Source: Halichondria panicea (taxonomy: Eukaryota > Porifera > Demospongiae > Suberitida > Halichondriidae). Taken from it: 64,000 nucleotides of DNA. Below are positions 1 through 12,680 of this stretch, one piece after another. How positions within the stretch are numbered: position 1 is the first letter of the stretch; each line of letters starts with the position of its first letter. The notes beneath the pieces are model-generated. The model worked only from the letters and a program-made list of their open reading frames with translations, had not been told where the DNA came from and ran no database searches. The position numbers were made by a program, and so were the translations under genes. The DNA lies in assembly GCF_963675165.1 (NCBI RefSeq), contig NC_087377.1, positions 12,138,632 through 12,202,631 of the forward strand. Direction: 5' to 3'.

Positions 1-34
1 AGCTTGCTACAATAACAACTCACAATTAATAAAG

Positions 35-1130
35 GAACTACCAATCTAAAGACGATCAATGGCTATACTCCCTTGCACATAGCATGCGTGTTTGGACACA
101 TACAATGCATAAAGCTTCTTCTCGAAAGTTGTATCTGCAATACAGGTAATTTTGTATGAAAAAGGTTGTTTTATCTACAAAAGAGACCTCCATTATCCTG
201 CATGCATGCTTGGAAAATGCGTTGACCATGCAAAGGCCTAACTCCATTGACTCGTGCACTCACTGCGTTTCTGAATCTGATTCACTATTATACTTGGCTA
301 TATATATAATTGCTGTTGAAATTCTAGTAATGCCATGCATGTTTGTGGTAAAATTAATGTTGCATGCATGCATGTACATTGTATATTTGTCATTTGCATC
401 GTATAAATTATCCACTTATTTCACTGCCAGAAGTGAAAAATAACGAAGATAAAACACCCTTGGATCTGGTAAAAGCAAAAGCAAAAGGTGAACTAAAATT
501 AATGGAAAATTCAACAAAATCCAGAAGTACATGGAATGTTTTCTTGCTAACAGCCCACCTAGCAATACCTTTATGACAAGTAAGCTCGTCCATGCATGTT
601 TTTATACTCATGCAGTCTGCTGCATACATGAATGATATAATTGGCTACATGTCATGAGTTCATGCATGCATGTGTATATAATTATATACAGTCTGCTGCA
701 AGCTATGCTCAAAATTAACAGTGTCTTCATTGTATATACCAGTATAACTGCTTATACATGCAGGTTCTGACGTGTTTTCCCATCTTATTGATATTGGCAA
801 GCACCTGCGTTCACTTTTGGAGGTCTTATCTGAAGTGTTTTGTAAATGGTTTGAATTTGGAGTTGAACTTCAAATTGAAGGCTCTGAGCTAGAGGTATAT
901 ATAAGATAATTTATTATCAATCAATGTATATAACAATGTATACGATTCAGCGATTCAGTATGGAAAATCAAGGAGTCCAACAGTGTTTCACAGCTATGCT
1001 GGTACATTTTTTCTCTCATGATACAACTTCTACTTGGTCAAGCATCATTAGGGTAGTGCAGTCACGTACTGTTAACTGTCCACATTTAGTGAAGCAACTT
1101 ATCAATTTGGCCGAAAAATTTGCTAAGTAA
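35..1130 (+). CDS. Ankyrin-Death domain protein, 3' end (partial)
   Basis: Only the last exons lie in the window. An exon ending at 145 (start uncertain, after an AG near 34) carries an ankyrin repeat with the typical GYTPLHIAC signature and a KLLLE helix. An exon from about 431 continues with NNEDKTPLDLV, the start of another repeat; its donor is uncertain. Exon 764-894 and exon 951-1130 join in phase 0 and make one Death domain: the first half has KWFEFGVEL and ends in ELE, the second has VQQCFTAML, TSTWSSII and CPHLVKQL. The stop is TAA at 1128-1130. Ankyrin-Death proteins are usually cytoplasmic adaptors that use the Death fold to bind another Death domain. Receptor F in this window also has a Death domain, so a shared pathway is possible but only inferred. 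The gene start lies left of the window. Confidence 0.72.
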
Positions 1131-2929
1131 TTTCTTTATTATTTTCATTCCGTTAAAATTACTACATGTACTATTTCCTCATGCAGCACAATACTCAAGC
1201 GCACCTATTTTACCTATAATTATGCTAGCCTATAATTATATATACAGTGGAATCTCCATTAACGACCACCTCCGAAGAGCAACCACACGCTATATAACCG
1301 CCAAGAGCTCAGGTCCGGATTGAAACACAATGACTTCAATGTAAAGCAACCTCTCAGGAGTGACCACCTCTCTACTCCGTATAACGAGCAGTTTTCTAGT
1401 CTCTGATCAGCTTTAGTAATGGAAAATAAACCTCCCAGAATGGACAGCCACACTCAGCTATACTCATCTATCTATAGGTGCGCTTGAGCATATCTGCAAA
1501 ATTATATAGTCATTAGATTCGAGGTAAGGTCGTTTTTAAGCCGCGGCTATTCCCGAAATATAGCCACCTCGCTATTCCGGCCAAGCTGCATGGTCCCAAG
1601 GGTGACCGGATTAACAAGAGTCTACTGAACCAATGAAATACTGCGTTCTCTCTGATAATGATTTGTGTTGACTATAATAGTTATGTTAGCAACATAATAA
1701 GTGCTTAGATTCAGACAGCGTGGTTGACAGCTTATAATTATTAGCCTCGATCCCATGCCGCACTATCTATAAGGCCTGTGAAGGAGGCTATAATCATAGA
1801 TAATAGAAATTTCCTATTATAATTATGCCCTATTATATCTATGATTCCATGCATACATAAATACTCCATTGTATATAGTACGAGAGGAGACCGCATAGAA
1901 TAATTTTATTATGAGGTGTGTCTGAGTTGGCATGTGCTGCCACACCGGCGTCCATTAGCTGCCGCCATTTGTCTAGTATGTTAATTATAATAAAGTCTTC
2001 AATTAACATGGGAGAGGCAGTGCCATTACTTTATAAGGAACGAGTGTTTATGCTGTCAATAGCATTATCTCTGACAGACGTGAGAGCGTGTGTGTGTTGA
2101 TGAAGTAAGGCATAATTATAATTATACGTATTTCAACCCCATCCCAAAGCAATGTGATTTGCTCGGCTAACACTGATTCGATTGATGTCAGCCGAGTTCA
2201 GAGTCGTGCCGAGTGTTGTACTACTGGTGGGGGAGTGGCTGGTGGGGGAGTGGCTTTCATAGACAATGCAGAAAGATGTTTCCGATTAAGTCTTTAAATA
2301 CTCCACTTAACTACTCCATAATAGTTTCATAGACAAAACACATTATGTTTACTGCATATGGTTGCTAAGGTTTTAAAGTTGTGGTAACTAATTAAATTAA
2401 TGTGCTACTCAGGGATATGCATGCCCACTGGTCTGTGTTGGTCCATACTAACCAACTCTCAGCAGCCACTGTTGGCTTGCATCAGAATCTTTTTTCCAAT
2501 TCTTTTACTCATAGACAAGAACGTTCTTTGAGAGACTATGATTATCGTTATGATCCAAGATGCTTATAATCGAACTATGTGTATATAAGGCGTATAATTG
2601 CAAACGGCGACTTTCACTCGAATATACCCCCACCCGCGGCCTCAAATTGAGGCTTACACATGTGGCTATGATAATTGGAATAATAGGCAGAACCATGAGC
2701 ATGCATGCCATGGCAAATTTTTTAGCAAAATTGGTCAATGCATAATTATATGCATGCATGCCTAGTAACCATGCTGTCCCTAGGAACATGTGAGTTATAG
2801 CCAGTAACAATCCTTATAGAATTATAATGAATGGCATTTTCTTGAACTCCATCCAACATTATAATGGGTGTACTCCAAAACTACATTAATTCCTGTATAA
2901 TTATAGTGACACCCGAATCTAAGTGAGGT
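1131..2929. other. Intergenic, repeats only
   Basis: No convincing exon was seen. The stretch holds an imperfect inverted-terminal element about 1255-1627 (ends resembling CAGTGGAATCTCC and its complement CAGTAGACTC), a TAGCCTCGATCCCA-type repeat near 1742-1795, and many TATAATTATA and CATGCATG palindromes that recur all over the window. Confidence 0.5.
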
Positions 2930-3588
2930 GTTTACGTGCCAGAATCGTCCTAAATATCTCCCCTACACTCACCATGTACAGTCTCAGACAATCGTTGTTC
3001 ACCTGTGTGTGCGTGTGTGTGTGTGTGTGCATGTTTGGGGGGGGGGGATATTGCTGAGCTGTATATAAGGTGTAAACATAAGTATAATAATGTGCTACTA
3101 CTAAAGAAGTAGCCATGACAGAGTTTAGGGGATATATATGTAAACTCCAGTAGGTTACACAGGCACCATTATCACATGGCCACCCACCCACCTTAGTGCC
3201 CAGCTCTGCAGTACAGATGCAGGCTGCATGCCTCTCTCTCACTGCATGGTTGGCCGCCTGGCTCTGGGAGATGTAGAAGTCCACCTGCACACACACACAT
3301 AAATTATACACACATCAACATCACAACAACATTGAGTAATAATAGGATAACATAAAATGTATCTTAAGATAGTCCACATATTTTTGCACAAGATCGTTAG
3401 TCTAAGCACACCGTCCATAAGCATCTTTTTTAGGCACTCAAGTAACAATCTAACACTTTACAAAAGATTGCAAAAATCCCATCACCCACTCACCACTTTG
3501 TGGATGTGCTGCTCGACCAGCTGCACTCTCCTGGTCTGTGTGACCACCCTCGAGTAGAGCCTCACACCATTAGTCCCATGCATAGTAC
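2930..3588 (-). pseudogene. HEAT-like gene fragment, copy 1
   Basis: Two exon-like blocks on the minus strand are clear: 3588-3494 (reading VRLYSRVVTQTRRVQLVEQ) and 3284-3192 (VDFYISQSQAANHAV, then AELGTK). Both have AG/GT boundaries, and a poorer third block lies near 2970. The amphipathic helices suggest an alpha-solenoid (HEAT/ARM) protein, but I do not recognise the family. The same exons recur at 35.5-37.2 kb. This copy has an insertion (RERH) inside the second block, and I could not find a complete frame, so it may be a truncated copy. It could also be two exons of a live gene whose other exons are outside my recognition. Confidence 0.4.
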
Positions 3589-4390
3589 CTGAGGGGGAGG
3601 GAGAGACAGTGAAATACAGTGGGACAAACAAAGGACGTTAACAGAGAACCTTGAGAAAAGGGACACTGTAATAATAACTTCCGTCCTCGAACTTTCCTCC
3701 AAAAACTATAATTATAACCTTCGAAAAAAATAAACCTCTCTATCATATCAAGTGCCTTAAATCAATAACAATAGTACAGTATGTAAAATGGTAAGCATCA
3801 GTCAACTAATAAACACATCCTGTAGTAGAGTGCATGGGTAGATTTGGTAAAGACTTCAGATTGAATGAAAGCACCTGGTGCTGATGCCTTGGTGCATGGA
3901 GATGCCAAAGCTACATAACATAAAGCTACTAATAGCTTATTTTTGCAATAATTATTTTGCTGCATGCTAACTCAAACTGAGCCATGCAGCCATATAATAG
4001 TCAATAAGTTCCTTCTTTCTAGTTCAGCAATCAATAATGCCTATATGGCCCATGAGCATCACTGTAGCGATCCCTGCAGGCAGAGCCCTGCAGGCTTGTT
4101 GTAGTGCTATAGTCCACTCCCAGCATACCAGTGAGTGATGTGTATTACCAAGAGTTCATGGTATGGCCCTCGGGCCTAAGTCACTACTGGAGCCAATAAT
4201 TATATCCCATGTGGCACTCGTGCATGTGTCACAACTGCATTGCATGTGTCACAACTGCATTCCTTGTGCATTCCTTTCCGTGTACACATCACTCCTTTTA
4301 TAAGACAACTAGTTTCAACTACTTGTGGTGGCTGTGGAATGCTCCAGACGCATGAAAAATGTTTTCTGCCTACCACTGAATCTGTTTAAC

Positions 4391-5157
4391 CATAGATAGA
4401 ACAGTAGGAGGGATTGGAAACGAAAATTTTTGCGTGAAACACTCCGCATTATAGGGTGTGGCTAAAACTACAAAGGATTATTTTTATAGTCAGCATGCTC
4501 ATTACCTGTCTTGCTGCCATACAATGTGTTGTACATAGAAATGGTGAAATTGATCACTTTTAATGTTGATTATTCTAAAAAGTAAAGAGAATCTAGCTCT
4601 AAAAAGTCGACTAAGCCACTCAGCCACTATCACTAAACAAATAAATGCTATAAAAAAAGGAATAGCTCTTACTATGAAGTCGTGAGAGGTCAAGGCCCGT
4701 GGTGTGTCTAAAAGTATACTAAAAGTATACTAAAGCAGTTTGAAGGACTATACTGCAAACGTTTATGAACAGTATAGCTTATCCATAGCATGAAGCCATT
4801 CTATGTAGCACTTAGATACATAATAACCAAGTCAAGCAATGTACTTTGCTGTTTTGACTCCACAGCAGGGAAAGAGAAAAGTTGACATAGAGTAACTCAA
4901 GCTTAACTCAACAAAAATTGGAAACAGAGTAAAGACAACGGACTTAGAGCTTGTCAGTGGTATAAACTTACTTCTCTAGAGTACCTCCCAGCTTCTGAGT
5001 GATCGCTAGTGGATAGGAGAGCTAGAAACAGTTAAAATACAACACAGAACGATCAACCACGAAAATATTTGCGAGCGCGAAATATAACGCGGAGTGTTTC
5101 AACCTTTTACACAGGGGGGCCTGGTCGTTTCCAATCCCTCTTACTGTTCTATCTATG
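4391..5157. mobile_element. TIR transposon, family with 7-bp duplication (copy 1)
   Basis: The ends are inverted: CATAGATAGAACAGTAGGAG at the left and its complement at the right, continuing into GGATTGGAAACGA. It is flanked on both sides by GTTTAAC (4384-4390 and 5158-5164), a 7-bp target-site duplication. It is 767 bp long. The inside is homologous to the copies at 5243-6020 and 39220-39983. No transposase was seen, so it is non-autonomous. Confidence 0.85.
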
Positions 5158-5242
5158 GTTTAACAGTGTTATACTATAAAAGGGACCGTTTCAGGACCGT
5201 TTCAGGTTACTGGGTGGAGGGTGGGCTTTAGGTAACTTTAGC

Positions 5243-6020
5243 CAGGGATACAAAAGAAAGGGGATTGGAAACGAAATTTTTGCGAAATTTTTGCGTGAAG
5301 CATTCCGCGTTATAGGGCGTGGCTAAAACTACAAAGGATTATATTTATAGTCAGCATGCTCATTACCTGTCTTGACTCCTCTACAATGTGTTGTACATAG
5401 AAACAGTGAAATTGATCATTTTTAATGTTGAAAAGTAAAGAGGATTTAGCTCTAAAACAATGAAAAAGTCCACTAAGCCACGCAGCCACTATCACTAGAC
5501 AAATAAATGCTATACAAGAAGGAATAGCCCTTACTATGAAGTCGTGGGAGGGACAGGCCTGTGGTGTGTCTAAAAGTATACTAAAGCAGTTTGAAGGACT
5601 ATACTGCAAACGTTTATGAACAGTACAGCTCATCTATAGCATGAAACCATCCTATATAGCACTTAGATACATAATAACCAAGTCAAGCAATGTCCTTTGC
5701 TGTTTTGACTTCACAGGAGGGGCAGAGAAAACTTGACATAGAGTAATTTAAGCTAAACTCAACAAAAATTGGAAACAGAGTAAAGACAACGGACTTAGAG
5801 CTTGTCAGTGGTATAAGCTTACTTTTCTTGAGTACCTCCCAGCCCCTGAGTGATCGCTAGTGGATAGGAGAGCTAGAAACAGTTGAAATACAACCAGAGT
5901 ACAGTCAAAACAAAAATAATCGCGAGTGCGAAATCATAACGCGGAGTGCTTCACCGGATGTCAGTCCTTTTACACAGGGCGTGGGCGGTAGTTTCCAATC
6001 CCCTTTCTTTTGTATCCCTG
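5243..6020. mobile_element. TIR transposon, family with 7-bp duplication (copy 2)
   Basis: It starts with CAGGGATACAAAAGAAAGGG and ends with the complement of that sequence, flanked by CTTTAGC on both sides (5236-5242 and 6021-6027). It is 778 bp long. An internal minus-strand ORF (about 5310-5633) encodes a short hydrophobic stretch (AFICLVIVAAWLS) that is also readable in the two relatives. This may be chance conservation of a repeat rather than a protein. Confidence 0.87.
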
Positions 6021-6341
6021 CTTTAGCCATACTATGCCAGTATCTAGATAGTGGCACAGTTCAAGGCTTGACCTGTGCCATATGGCAGATATTGGCACAG
6101 TGTTTCCTTTGATCTGCCCACTCAAAATGCAACAAGCCTGCATATATACAATAAGTAAAAAATTAATGTTCAGCATGATTATTATCATGTGTGTATGTTA
6201 TTATTTATTAATTTAGTTTATATTTATGTTATGTATTATATAGCTTTGACACGTACATGTTGAGGCATCAGCACCCGCAGGCAGTGCTTTCATTACAAAA
6301 GTTTTCGGCAAATATTTAATCTTTATTCCTTCACAATCACT

Positions 6342-7457
6342 TCAACTGATGTATATTTCCATGAGCTGAAGTCCAATATTAGCGTGTACGCTGGGATTAT
6401 AGAAGCACATTTGTAGCTCAATGTCATCAGTAGTTGGAGTTGATAGAGTTTTCGTAAACCACGGAGGATTGTTGTTATTGTAACATGTGTTGAGGCTAGA
6501 TTGACCATCCCACAACGCATTATCGGGATGCAAACGAAACGGGTTTACATTATAGTTATTAGATGTGGCCACACTATCACAAAAGTAGTCATTTCCGACA
6601 AATGGAGGAGAACCAAAAGTGTTCCCCTCATCACAAGGACAGCGCACGTGAGCGTCAGTATCACCAGGTTCCATTAAAATAACCACTAGCAAACGTCCAG
6701 ATATGTGTGCGTGGAGATTGTCCATGCGTGACACTGAGTCCATCGACATATGCAACATTGATAGTATTCCTACCTGCAGAATGGTATCCAGCGAATGCGT
6801 ATAGTTGTGTACAAACCGATAACCTATTGCTCTCCCACATACTTGCCTGTATTGGACACCACCCACTGGAAACATGACAGATGAGCAAAGACCAGCAGAC
6901 AATTGTGTACGACCACATGATCTTATCGAATAGTCTATCAGTTGAAGTCCTTGAGGGCATTGTTGGTTGGGATTGGTTATATTAATGTAGGCCACTCACG
7001 CCCATCCTGGTCCACCACAAGTGTCAGAAGCACTTGGTGGGTCTGTGGTCATTGTTATTGGTTTGCTGGTAGCAGCAGTTGCTGCTTCGATGGTTGATGT
7101 GGCTGCTGTTGGCATGCTGGTAGTTGGCACCGATGCACTTGCATTTCCTTCAGCATCTGTACTGTCTAGTGAGAGAGACAGATTATTGTAGTTAGCGTGC
7201 ATGGATAGCACACACACTCTTTAAGCTTTTTGCTGTGAGCATAATTGTTACTTACTTACCCTGTAATCTGTCGGCAATAGTTTCCAGTGCTTTACGAATG
7301 TGTTCCAGCTCTGATAGATATTCGAGTGATTCTCTAATCTTGTCAGCTCTGTCTCGGTTCCACTGGAGCAGGTTTGGCTCCTAACACAGGTGCTCGGTTG
7401 ATTCCAGGCTGACCCCAGACCAAGGAGGCAGCAAAATATTAAGAGTACAAAAGACAT
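6342..7457 (-). pseudogene. Secreted GGPGW-domain protein, broken
   Basis: The gene reads right to left. It opens with a good signal peptide (MSFVLLIFCCLLGLGSAW, ATG at 7457), then a predicted helix or coiled coil (SLEYLSELEHIRKALETI) that lies in a different frame from the signal peptide, then a Ser/Thr-rich linker, then the domain starting CGGPGW and containing NQQCPQG, VCGRA, THIWTFASG, CPCDEG, GNDYFCDS, LWDGQ and PPWFTK. I know this domain layout as a common sponge secreted or surface module; that is recollection, not a search. Breaks: a frameshift near 7380, an in-frame TGA at 6998-6996 between GGPGWA and VAYIN, a frameshift near 6810 and a compensating one near 6665. The last two swap the middle of the domain into another frame. 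Confidence 0.7.
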
Positions 7458-8734
7458 ATAGCTAGTATAATTATAGTCTCCACGGGAATAGGTGACAGTA
7501 GTGTCGTAAGTGTGGTGATAATCAGTCGGATACGGTTTGCTGTAGCTGTGCAATTTACGATTTATAGACTTAATTTGCACTTTGAAACACCCACACGTAA
7601 CATGACACGTAGAGGTAATACATGCACAGGACAATTCAAATTAAGATTTTTGTGTTTGTATAATAATTTAACACTAAACAATTACAGATTTCCCTGTTTG
7701 GTGACATTTTACGACAAAAATGAAAGAATTCTGTAGAATGTTTTGTGAGCATTGCATTGTTATTTTGCAATAATAAAATCATAAACCAAAAGTGGTACTG
7801 GCACACGATCCACACGATATGGGGAGGACGTGGCCAGATCCCAAACAGAGGTGAAGCGACAGGCGCGGTGCAGCCTTTGATTGAGCACTAATTATCCGCC
7901 CACACCCCTCCCACGTCGTATGTTATTGCTGAGTGTAATCAGAGCCTATAATTGGTTGAGCTGCACCGCATCGCGCCTGTCAGACCAGAGCAGAGGTATA
8001 TACCAGAGGAGGTACAACAACATCACGTGCGTGGACTATGCATGGAATTTCAATCAACAGCAGTAAAAACTACTGTAGGTGTGGTCTAAATGAAAACTGT
8101 CACGCTCACCATCAGTATCTTTGCTGCACATTAATTTTTTACATATGTCATATGCAGTGTAAAACATGTATCAAATGAATCACTAATCATTGTGAGGGTC
8201 ATACACACAGCCACATTCAGAACTCACGAGGTCCTCCTACCTGAGACTAATGAAATTAATATTCTGGGTGCGAGTGTGCTCCTCTGATGCAGCGAATGTA
8301 ATATATTGATGATCTCAACAGGGAGAAGGTGAGGCGACATCTCAGCCAGGACTGGGATCACCTCTCTTGGATGCAAGGAGACAGGCGAGAAGCTTGTCCG
8401 CTGAGTCAGCACTTTTTATCTATATTATCGATCTTGTATACAGATTCTCCTGTTACGTTATGAAGTCGTAAGTAGTCGTAAGTAGTTAACACTATATAAT
8501 TTGTAGGCAAAGAGCATCCCGCGTGGTAGCCAAGTAGGCATAACCCAAGAACGAAGCATTATTTTGCAAATCCATGAATTAAAACATTAATAGAAACTCT
8601 TACTTGGCAGCTGTAGCAGTCTACACACACACACACACACACACAATCACACTACCGTATACCTCGCTTGCGCATGCGCACCGAGGAATAATAACTTTTA
8701 CAGTAACAGTATATTCAAGACAATTCACTCACCC

Positions 8735-9838
8735 ATGCAGGTTAGCACAGAGGCTCAGATAGGGTCATATCTCCTCCATGTAGTTGGTACAGTACAACAG
8801 TAGGACCCGGTTGGAGTGAGCTAGGGGTTGCATGGTCACTCTGTAGTTTAGTCTGATGATCTGAGAACCATTCCTGTTAATGTAGAACTGCTGTCCTGGT
8901 CCACCACCATTGTTCAGTATCACACTCCCACCATGCAGGATATGTCCACTGTCCTAATGGTCCATTACCATTGTTGTCAGCACCATTTCTACAGAAGGTA
9001 GTGAGGTCAGTGCGACAGGTGAGAGAAGGGAGACCACCAATGATTATGTAACTCTCTCCAATGTCAGTGATGAAGATCTCAGAATTGTTAGTCTAGTATG
9101 TTAGGACCATATCCCATGCAGATCACAGGGGCGTAGCCAGGATTTAAGAGAGGGGGCTTGATGAACGAATTACCAGTGGGGGTGGGGCACTCCCCCAGAA
9201 AATTTTTGTTATTACATGCTCTGAGATTGATTCTAACGCAATCTGGCTAAAGAAATGAGGGTACTGCTGCTTGAGGGTACTGGTGGTTAAGCCACATCTT
9301 CATTTGAAGATGTCCTAGGTTTTGAGTTGTGACAATTAAATCATGCAGCTGCTAACCAGGTTCTGCTTGTGAATTAGCAGGACAGGGTGGGCAAGCCACT
9401 TGCAGTTGCAGTGCTGCTCTGTGAACTGGGCTCAACAGAAAAATACTCATGATGATGATGGTGATAGCTGCTGAACATTAACAGTCTGCAACTCTGTGGG
9501 GGACCTTGGTCTGCTCAGCACGTGGCTTTGCGCATGTGCACTGACTGGAATGAATATTTGGAGGTGGAGCTAGATAGTTAGAGGTGGAGTTTTGAGTTGA
9601 TCGTGCAATTATAGAGCTCTAGTACTCTCGATCTCATATCAGCTAGCTAGCTTAGCTAGTTACTTGTGGAGCAGAGTCGGAGGCCAGAGGGGGGTGCTGG
9701 AGCACCCTCTGCACCCCTCTGGCTACGCCACTGGATCAGGTATAGACTGTTCAGTGATTTATAGCTTCTACCACAGGATTACCTTGCTGTCCCAAGCAGG
9801 TGGACACAACACACAGTAGCAGAAGCTGAACAACACCT
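8735..9838 (-). pseudogene. Ig-like domain gene, broken and split by a transposon
   Basis: A minus-strand exon (about 9118 to 8735) encodes an Ig-like fold with SEIFITDIGESY, LTCRTDLTTFC, ADNNGNGPLGQW and SNRVLLLYC, ending at a GTGAG donor. It has an in-frame TAG just before the NNSEIF strand and a frameshift after QWTYP. A hydrophobic leader-like piece (VVQLLLLCVVSTCLG) lies at about 9830-9783 and ends at a GTAAT donor, but I see no ATG for it. The transposon at 9126-9733 sits between the two pieces. This Ig type differs from the Ig exons of the main receptor family. Confidence 0.55.
9126..9733. mobile_element. TIR element with CAGGGGCGTAG ends
   Basis: It begins CAGGGGCGTAGCCAGG and ends CTGGCTACGCCACTG, imperfect inverted ends. 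It is flanked by GATCA on both sides (9121-9125 and 9734-9738). It is 608 bp with no transposase. It belongs with the elements at 42258-42567 and 60847-61603, which also show about 5-bp duplications. Confidence 0.8.
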
Positions 9839-9839
9839 T

Positions 9840-11027
9840 GAGTATTCTCTATTGCATGCTGCAGTATCTCAGAGGCATCAAGATAATCTACGTTTTCTCA
9901 AGCAAAATTTAATTGAGTCACGAGTTGGCTAGAATCAGAGAAGTCCAGCAGCCTGCTAAATCTTTTTGAAACGTAATTTGAAGGCATTCAATCATCCTGA
10001 AGTTGCCCTGGGTCACTGTAATCGTGCTGCAGCACAACTGGCAACTCCCCAGGCCTTTGTGAAGCAGCTCCCTATGTGCATCTTTTGTGTACTCACTCTG
10101 TGCATTTTCATTTCAAATATTTTTGCCGACCACAAATACAATGAAAATTTGACGCATGCGCAGACAACTAGTACCACCAGGCCTAGCCTCCTTCACAAGG
10201 CCTCTTGCCTAGCCTCCTTCACAAGGCCTCTCTTCGAGGAAGAGCGGCCTGGGATCGAGGCTACACCGGCCTAGTTGTTTGCCTAACCGTTATAAAAGCG
10301 AAAACTCGGCCTTGGATCGAGGCTAGTCTGGCCCCCAGACCAGCCCAGAACACGCAGCAAGATCTTGGTCCACACCACTCCTCTGAGTCCTCAGAGACAC
10401 CATCACTGTCCCTCAACCATTGTCCTGCAGGTAGTATCTCCATGCACGGCAGCTCAGGCTCCGCCGGATTGGTTTAATAGGTCGGAACTGTCCTCTTGTG
10501 ACTTGTCACATTCATGCGCATCTTCATACTTATGGCATTCTCTTATATATACATAGCAATAGAAATATATAGTAGTACAACAATTAGATCTTTGAACCTG
10601 CAAAAGAGAAAATGCTGAAAAAATAAAAACTCGTGAATATTTATTTATGAGGGACCACAATACGATTAAATTAATAGTTAATGCTCACTGAAGCATGTAA
10701 CAATGTATGCATCGAATCCGAATTTTAGCCCAGTGACAGGAGAAGTCTTAGAGGAGCCAGTGCTAACGCACAGGTGGGAGCACGACTGGACATCGCTGCT
10801 AACGGTGTTTGGGGAGGTACGTACATTTTTTAAATCAGAAGCTGGTGCAGTGATCACAATGTTGTACAGCTGAGAGTGTGAGGAAGAAGTCAGACTGCTC
10901 ATTTCCTTGATGCCAGTAGGCGGCCACTGCCCAGTAGCTATTTTCTGAAACTGCTGACTAGACACAATAATAGAGCCGACTCAGCACATTTATAGCTTCT
11001 CTGTGTCGGCGTGGCAGCTACACCGAC
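9840..11027. repeat. Repeat-rich intergenic stretch
   Basis: No gene was supported. Several partial copies of the TAGCCTCGATCCC/TAGCCTCCTTCACAAGGCC repeat lie at about 10180-10335, including an internal duplication of a TAGCCTCCTTCACAAGGCCTC unit at about 10184 and 10211. ORFs across this stretch follow repeats and show no domain. Confidence 0.5.
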
Positions 11028-11719
11028 CAGAGATAAAGTAATTGGCAACGGTCTAAAAAATGTGACTATCTGTGATGCGCTACGTCATCGACTTTTTTCA
11101 TCTTTTGTAGCCTACATTTATAGCTAAAAGTAAAAAAAAACATGCTTAAGAAAATCAAAATCAAGAATTTATGCAGCCTAGTTGATCAACAGAGACACAA
11201 CAAAACAAGTAGGTAAAACATCATAGGCTTACAGCAGTGCTTCTTAAAAGGGGCACAAACTAATAATTATCTAACACTTTCTCGTCTTTTACAGCCTCAT
11301 TTTAGCATTTTTGGTTATAAATGTAAAAAACATACAAAAGAGATTTAACCAAGGAAATGTATGCAGGCCAGTTCGTCAACATAGACACAAATAACCAGGA
11401 TCTGTAGGTAAAACATCATTTGGCTACGGCAGTGCTTCTTAAAAGGGGGCACAGCCCAATAATAACTAGTTTTCAAGCTCTAGAGCACCACAGTCAATTC
11501 TTCCACGCTTGGACTTCACTTTAAATAAAGCACAGGACACGTGTAGCCTTACTATACGCAATTCTAAAGTCTCATGAGACTCTAAAAGTAATATTACTTC
11601 GTTTCGCGGGCGTTGTGCCGGGAAATAATGCGCATCAAGGATGGTTGAGAGGAAATCATCAATGTGAAATGATCACGTGAGTTACTCCCGTTGCCAATCC
11701 CTCTATTACTCTATCTCTG
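11028..11719. mobile_element. TIR transposon, family with 7-bp duplication (diverged member)
   Basis: Ends CAGAGATAAAGTAATTGGCA and an imperfect complement ending CTATCTCTG. The flanks are CACCGAC on both sides (11021-11027 and 11720-11726). Inside is a direct repeat of about 170 bp (roughly 11100-11275 and 11290-11470), each ending in CAGTGCTTCTTAAAAGGGG. It is 692 bp, without a transposase. Confidence 0.8.
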
Positions 11720-12390
11720 CACCGACCTTGAGCTAATGCCGATGGGAGAAATGGAATTTCTTGTCCAAAGGTGTCTCCTGCTTTGTCTCTACACAATATC
11801 AGCTCTATAGGTGTTGCAGGTAAGTTCATGTGATTGCATGTGTATGAGGCTAAATCTTGAGGCCTAGATTCTATAGCTTTAACTTAATTAATTAGCAATA
11901 GCATGTCAGGCATGTACATGCATGATTGTACATGTATAGAGTTGGGAGGCAAATAATAGTGATTGGAAGCATGCAGGTAGTGACAGTTAAATTTGAGGCA
12001 TCAGGCTTGAAAGGTAATGTTAGCATCAGTAAGGAGTTGATGATTTGATGATCTTGTCCCACGGTAGCCTCGGTCCCACGCCGATTTTTTTTAATAGAAC
12101 GAAGTTGAAAAATACGGCCTGGTATTGATTGTATCTGGGTGTGGCAGGAACCGGAAACAAAAGCAGAGATTCTTCACACTTTGTTTCCTGTCATATTTAT
12201 TTCCCCATATATAAGTTTAGTACCGTAATTTAGCTCTGTGCATGTATGCTCTTGAGCAACTAAAATCTAACCATAGATTGTCTATATAGCTAGCTAGCTA
12301 GCTATGGCAAGTTTAAGTTGTTCAGATTAACGTATACATTGCCTTGCTTCACAAGAAGGCCCCACTCTCATTGCAGAACAGGCCCAGCTC

Positions 12391-12680
12391 TAGCCTCGAT
12401 TCAAGGCCGATTAAAATACGGCCTGGTACCTATTGCAGGGGTGATAGTGCGCATGCGCTTCAAATTACCCAGAATATGGGTAATCGTACTACGAACGTAA
12501 AACCTTAGTAAATTATGCCGGAAATTAGTCCGTTTACTAAGAATATGTTCCGTAATACTTTATCTCTATGACTGAGTTCTGTGAAGCTGTGGCTTATGCC
12601 GTCTATTGCGTTGGTCTAGAAGGCTTGAAAACTAGTTTTAAGACAGAAGAGGCTCTCATCTATGTCTAGGCTAATTTTAG
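12391..12680. repeat. Fragment of the TAGCCTCGATTC transposon
   Basis: Sequence from TAGCCTCGATTCAAGGCCG through GCCTGGTACCTATTGCAGG and GGTAATCGTACTACGAACG closely matches, in reverse, the right end of the complete element at 56489-58206. Only one end is present here. It lies between a possible leader exon and the Ig exon of pseudogene A. Confidence 0.7.

Noticed and set aside
5310..5633. Hydrophobic ORF shared by the 7-bp-family transposons (AFICLVIVAAWLS)
   Set aside because: Shared because the repeat is shared; start and end differ among copies, so I do not call a protein.
8224..8412. Minus-strand ORF of 62 codons with regular leucines (SPHLLPVEIINILHSL)
   Set aside because: It looks helical, but no neighbouring exons, splice context or family could be identified; too little to call a gene.
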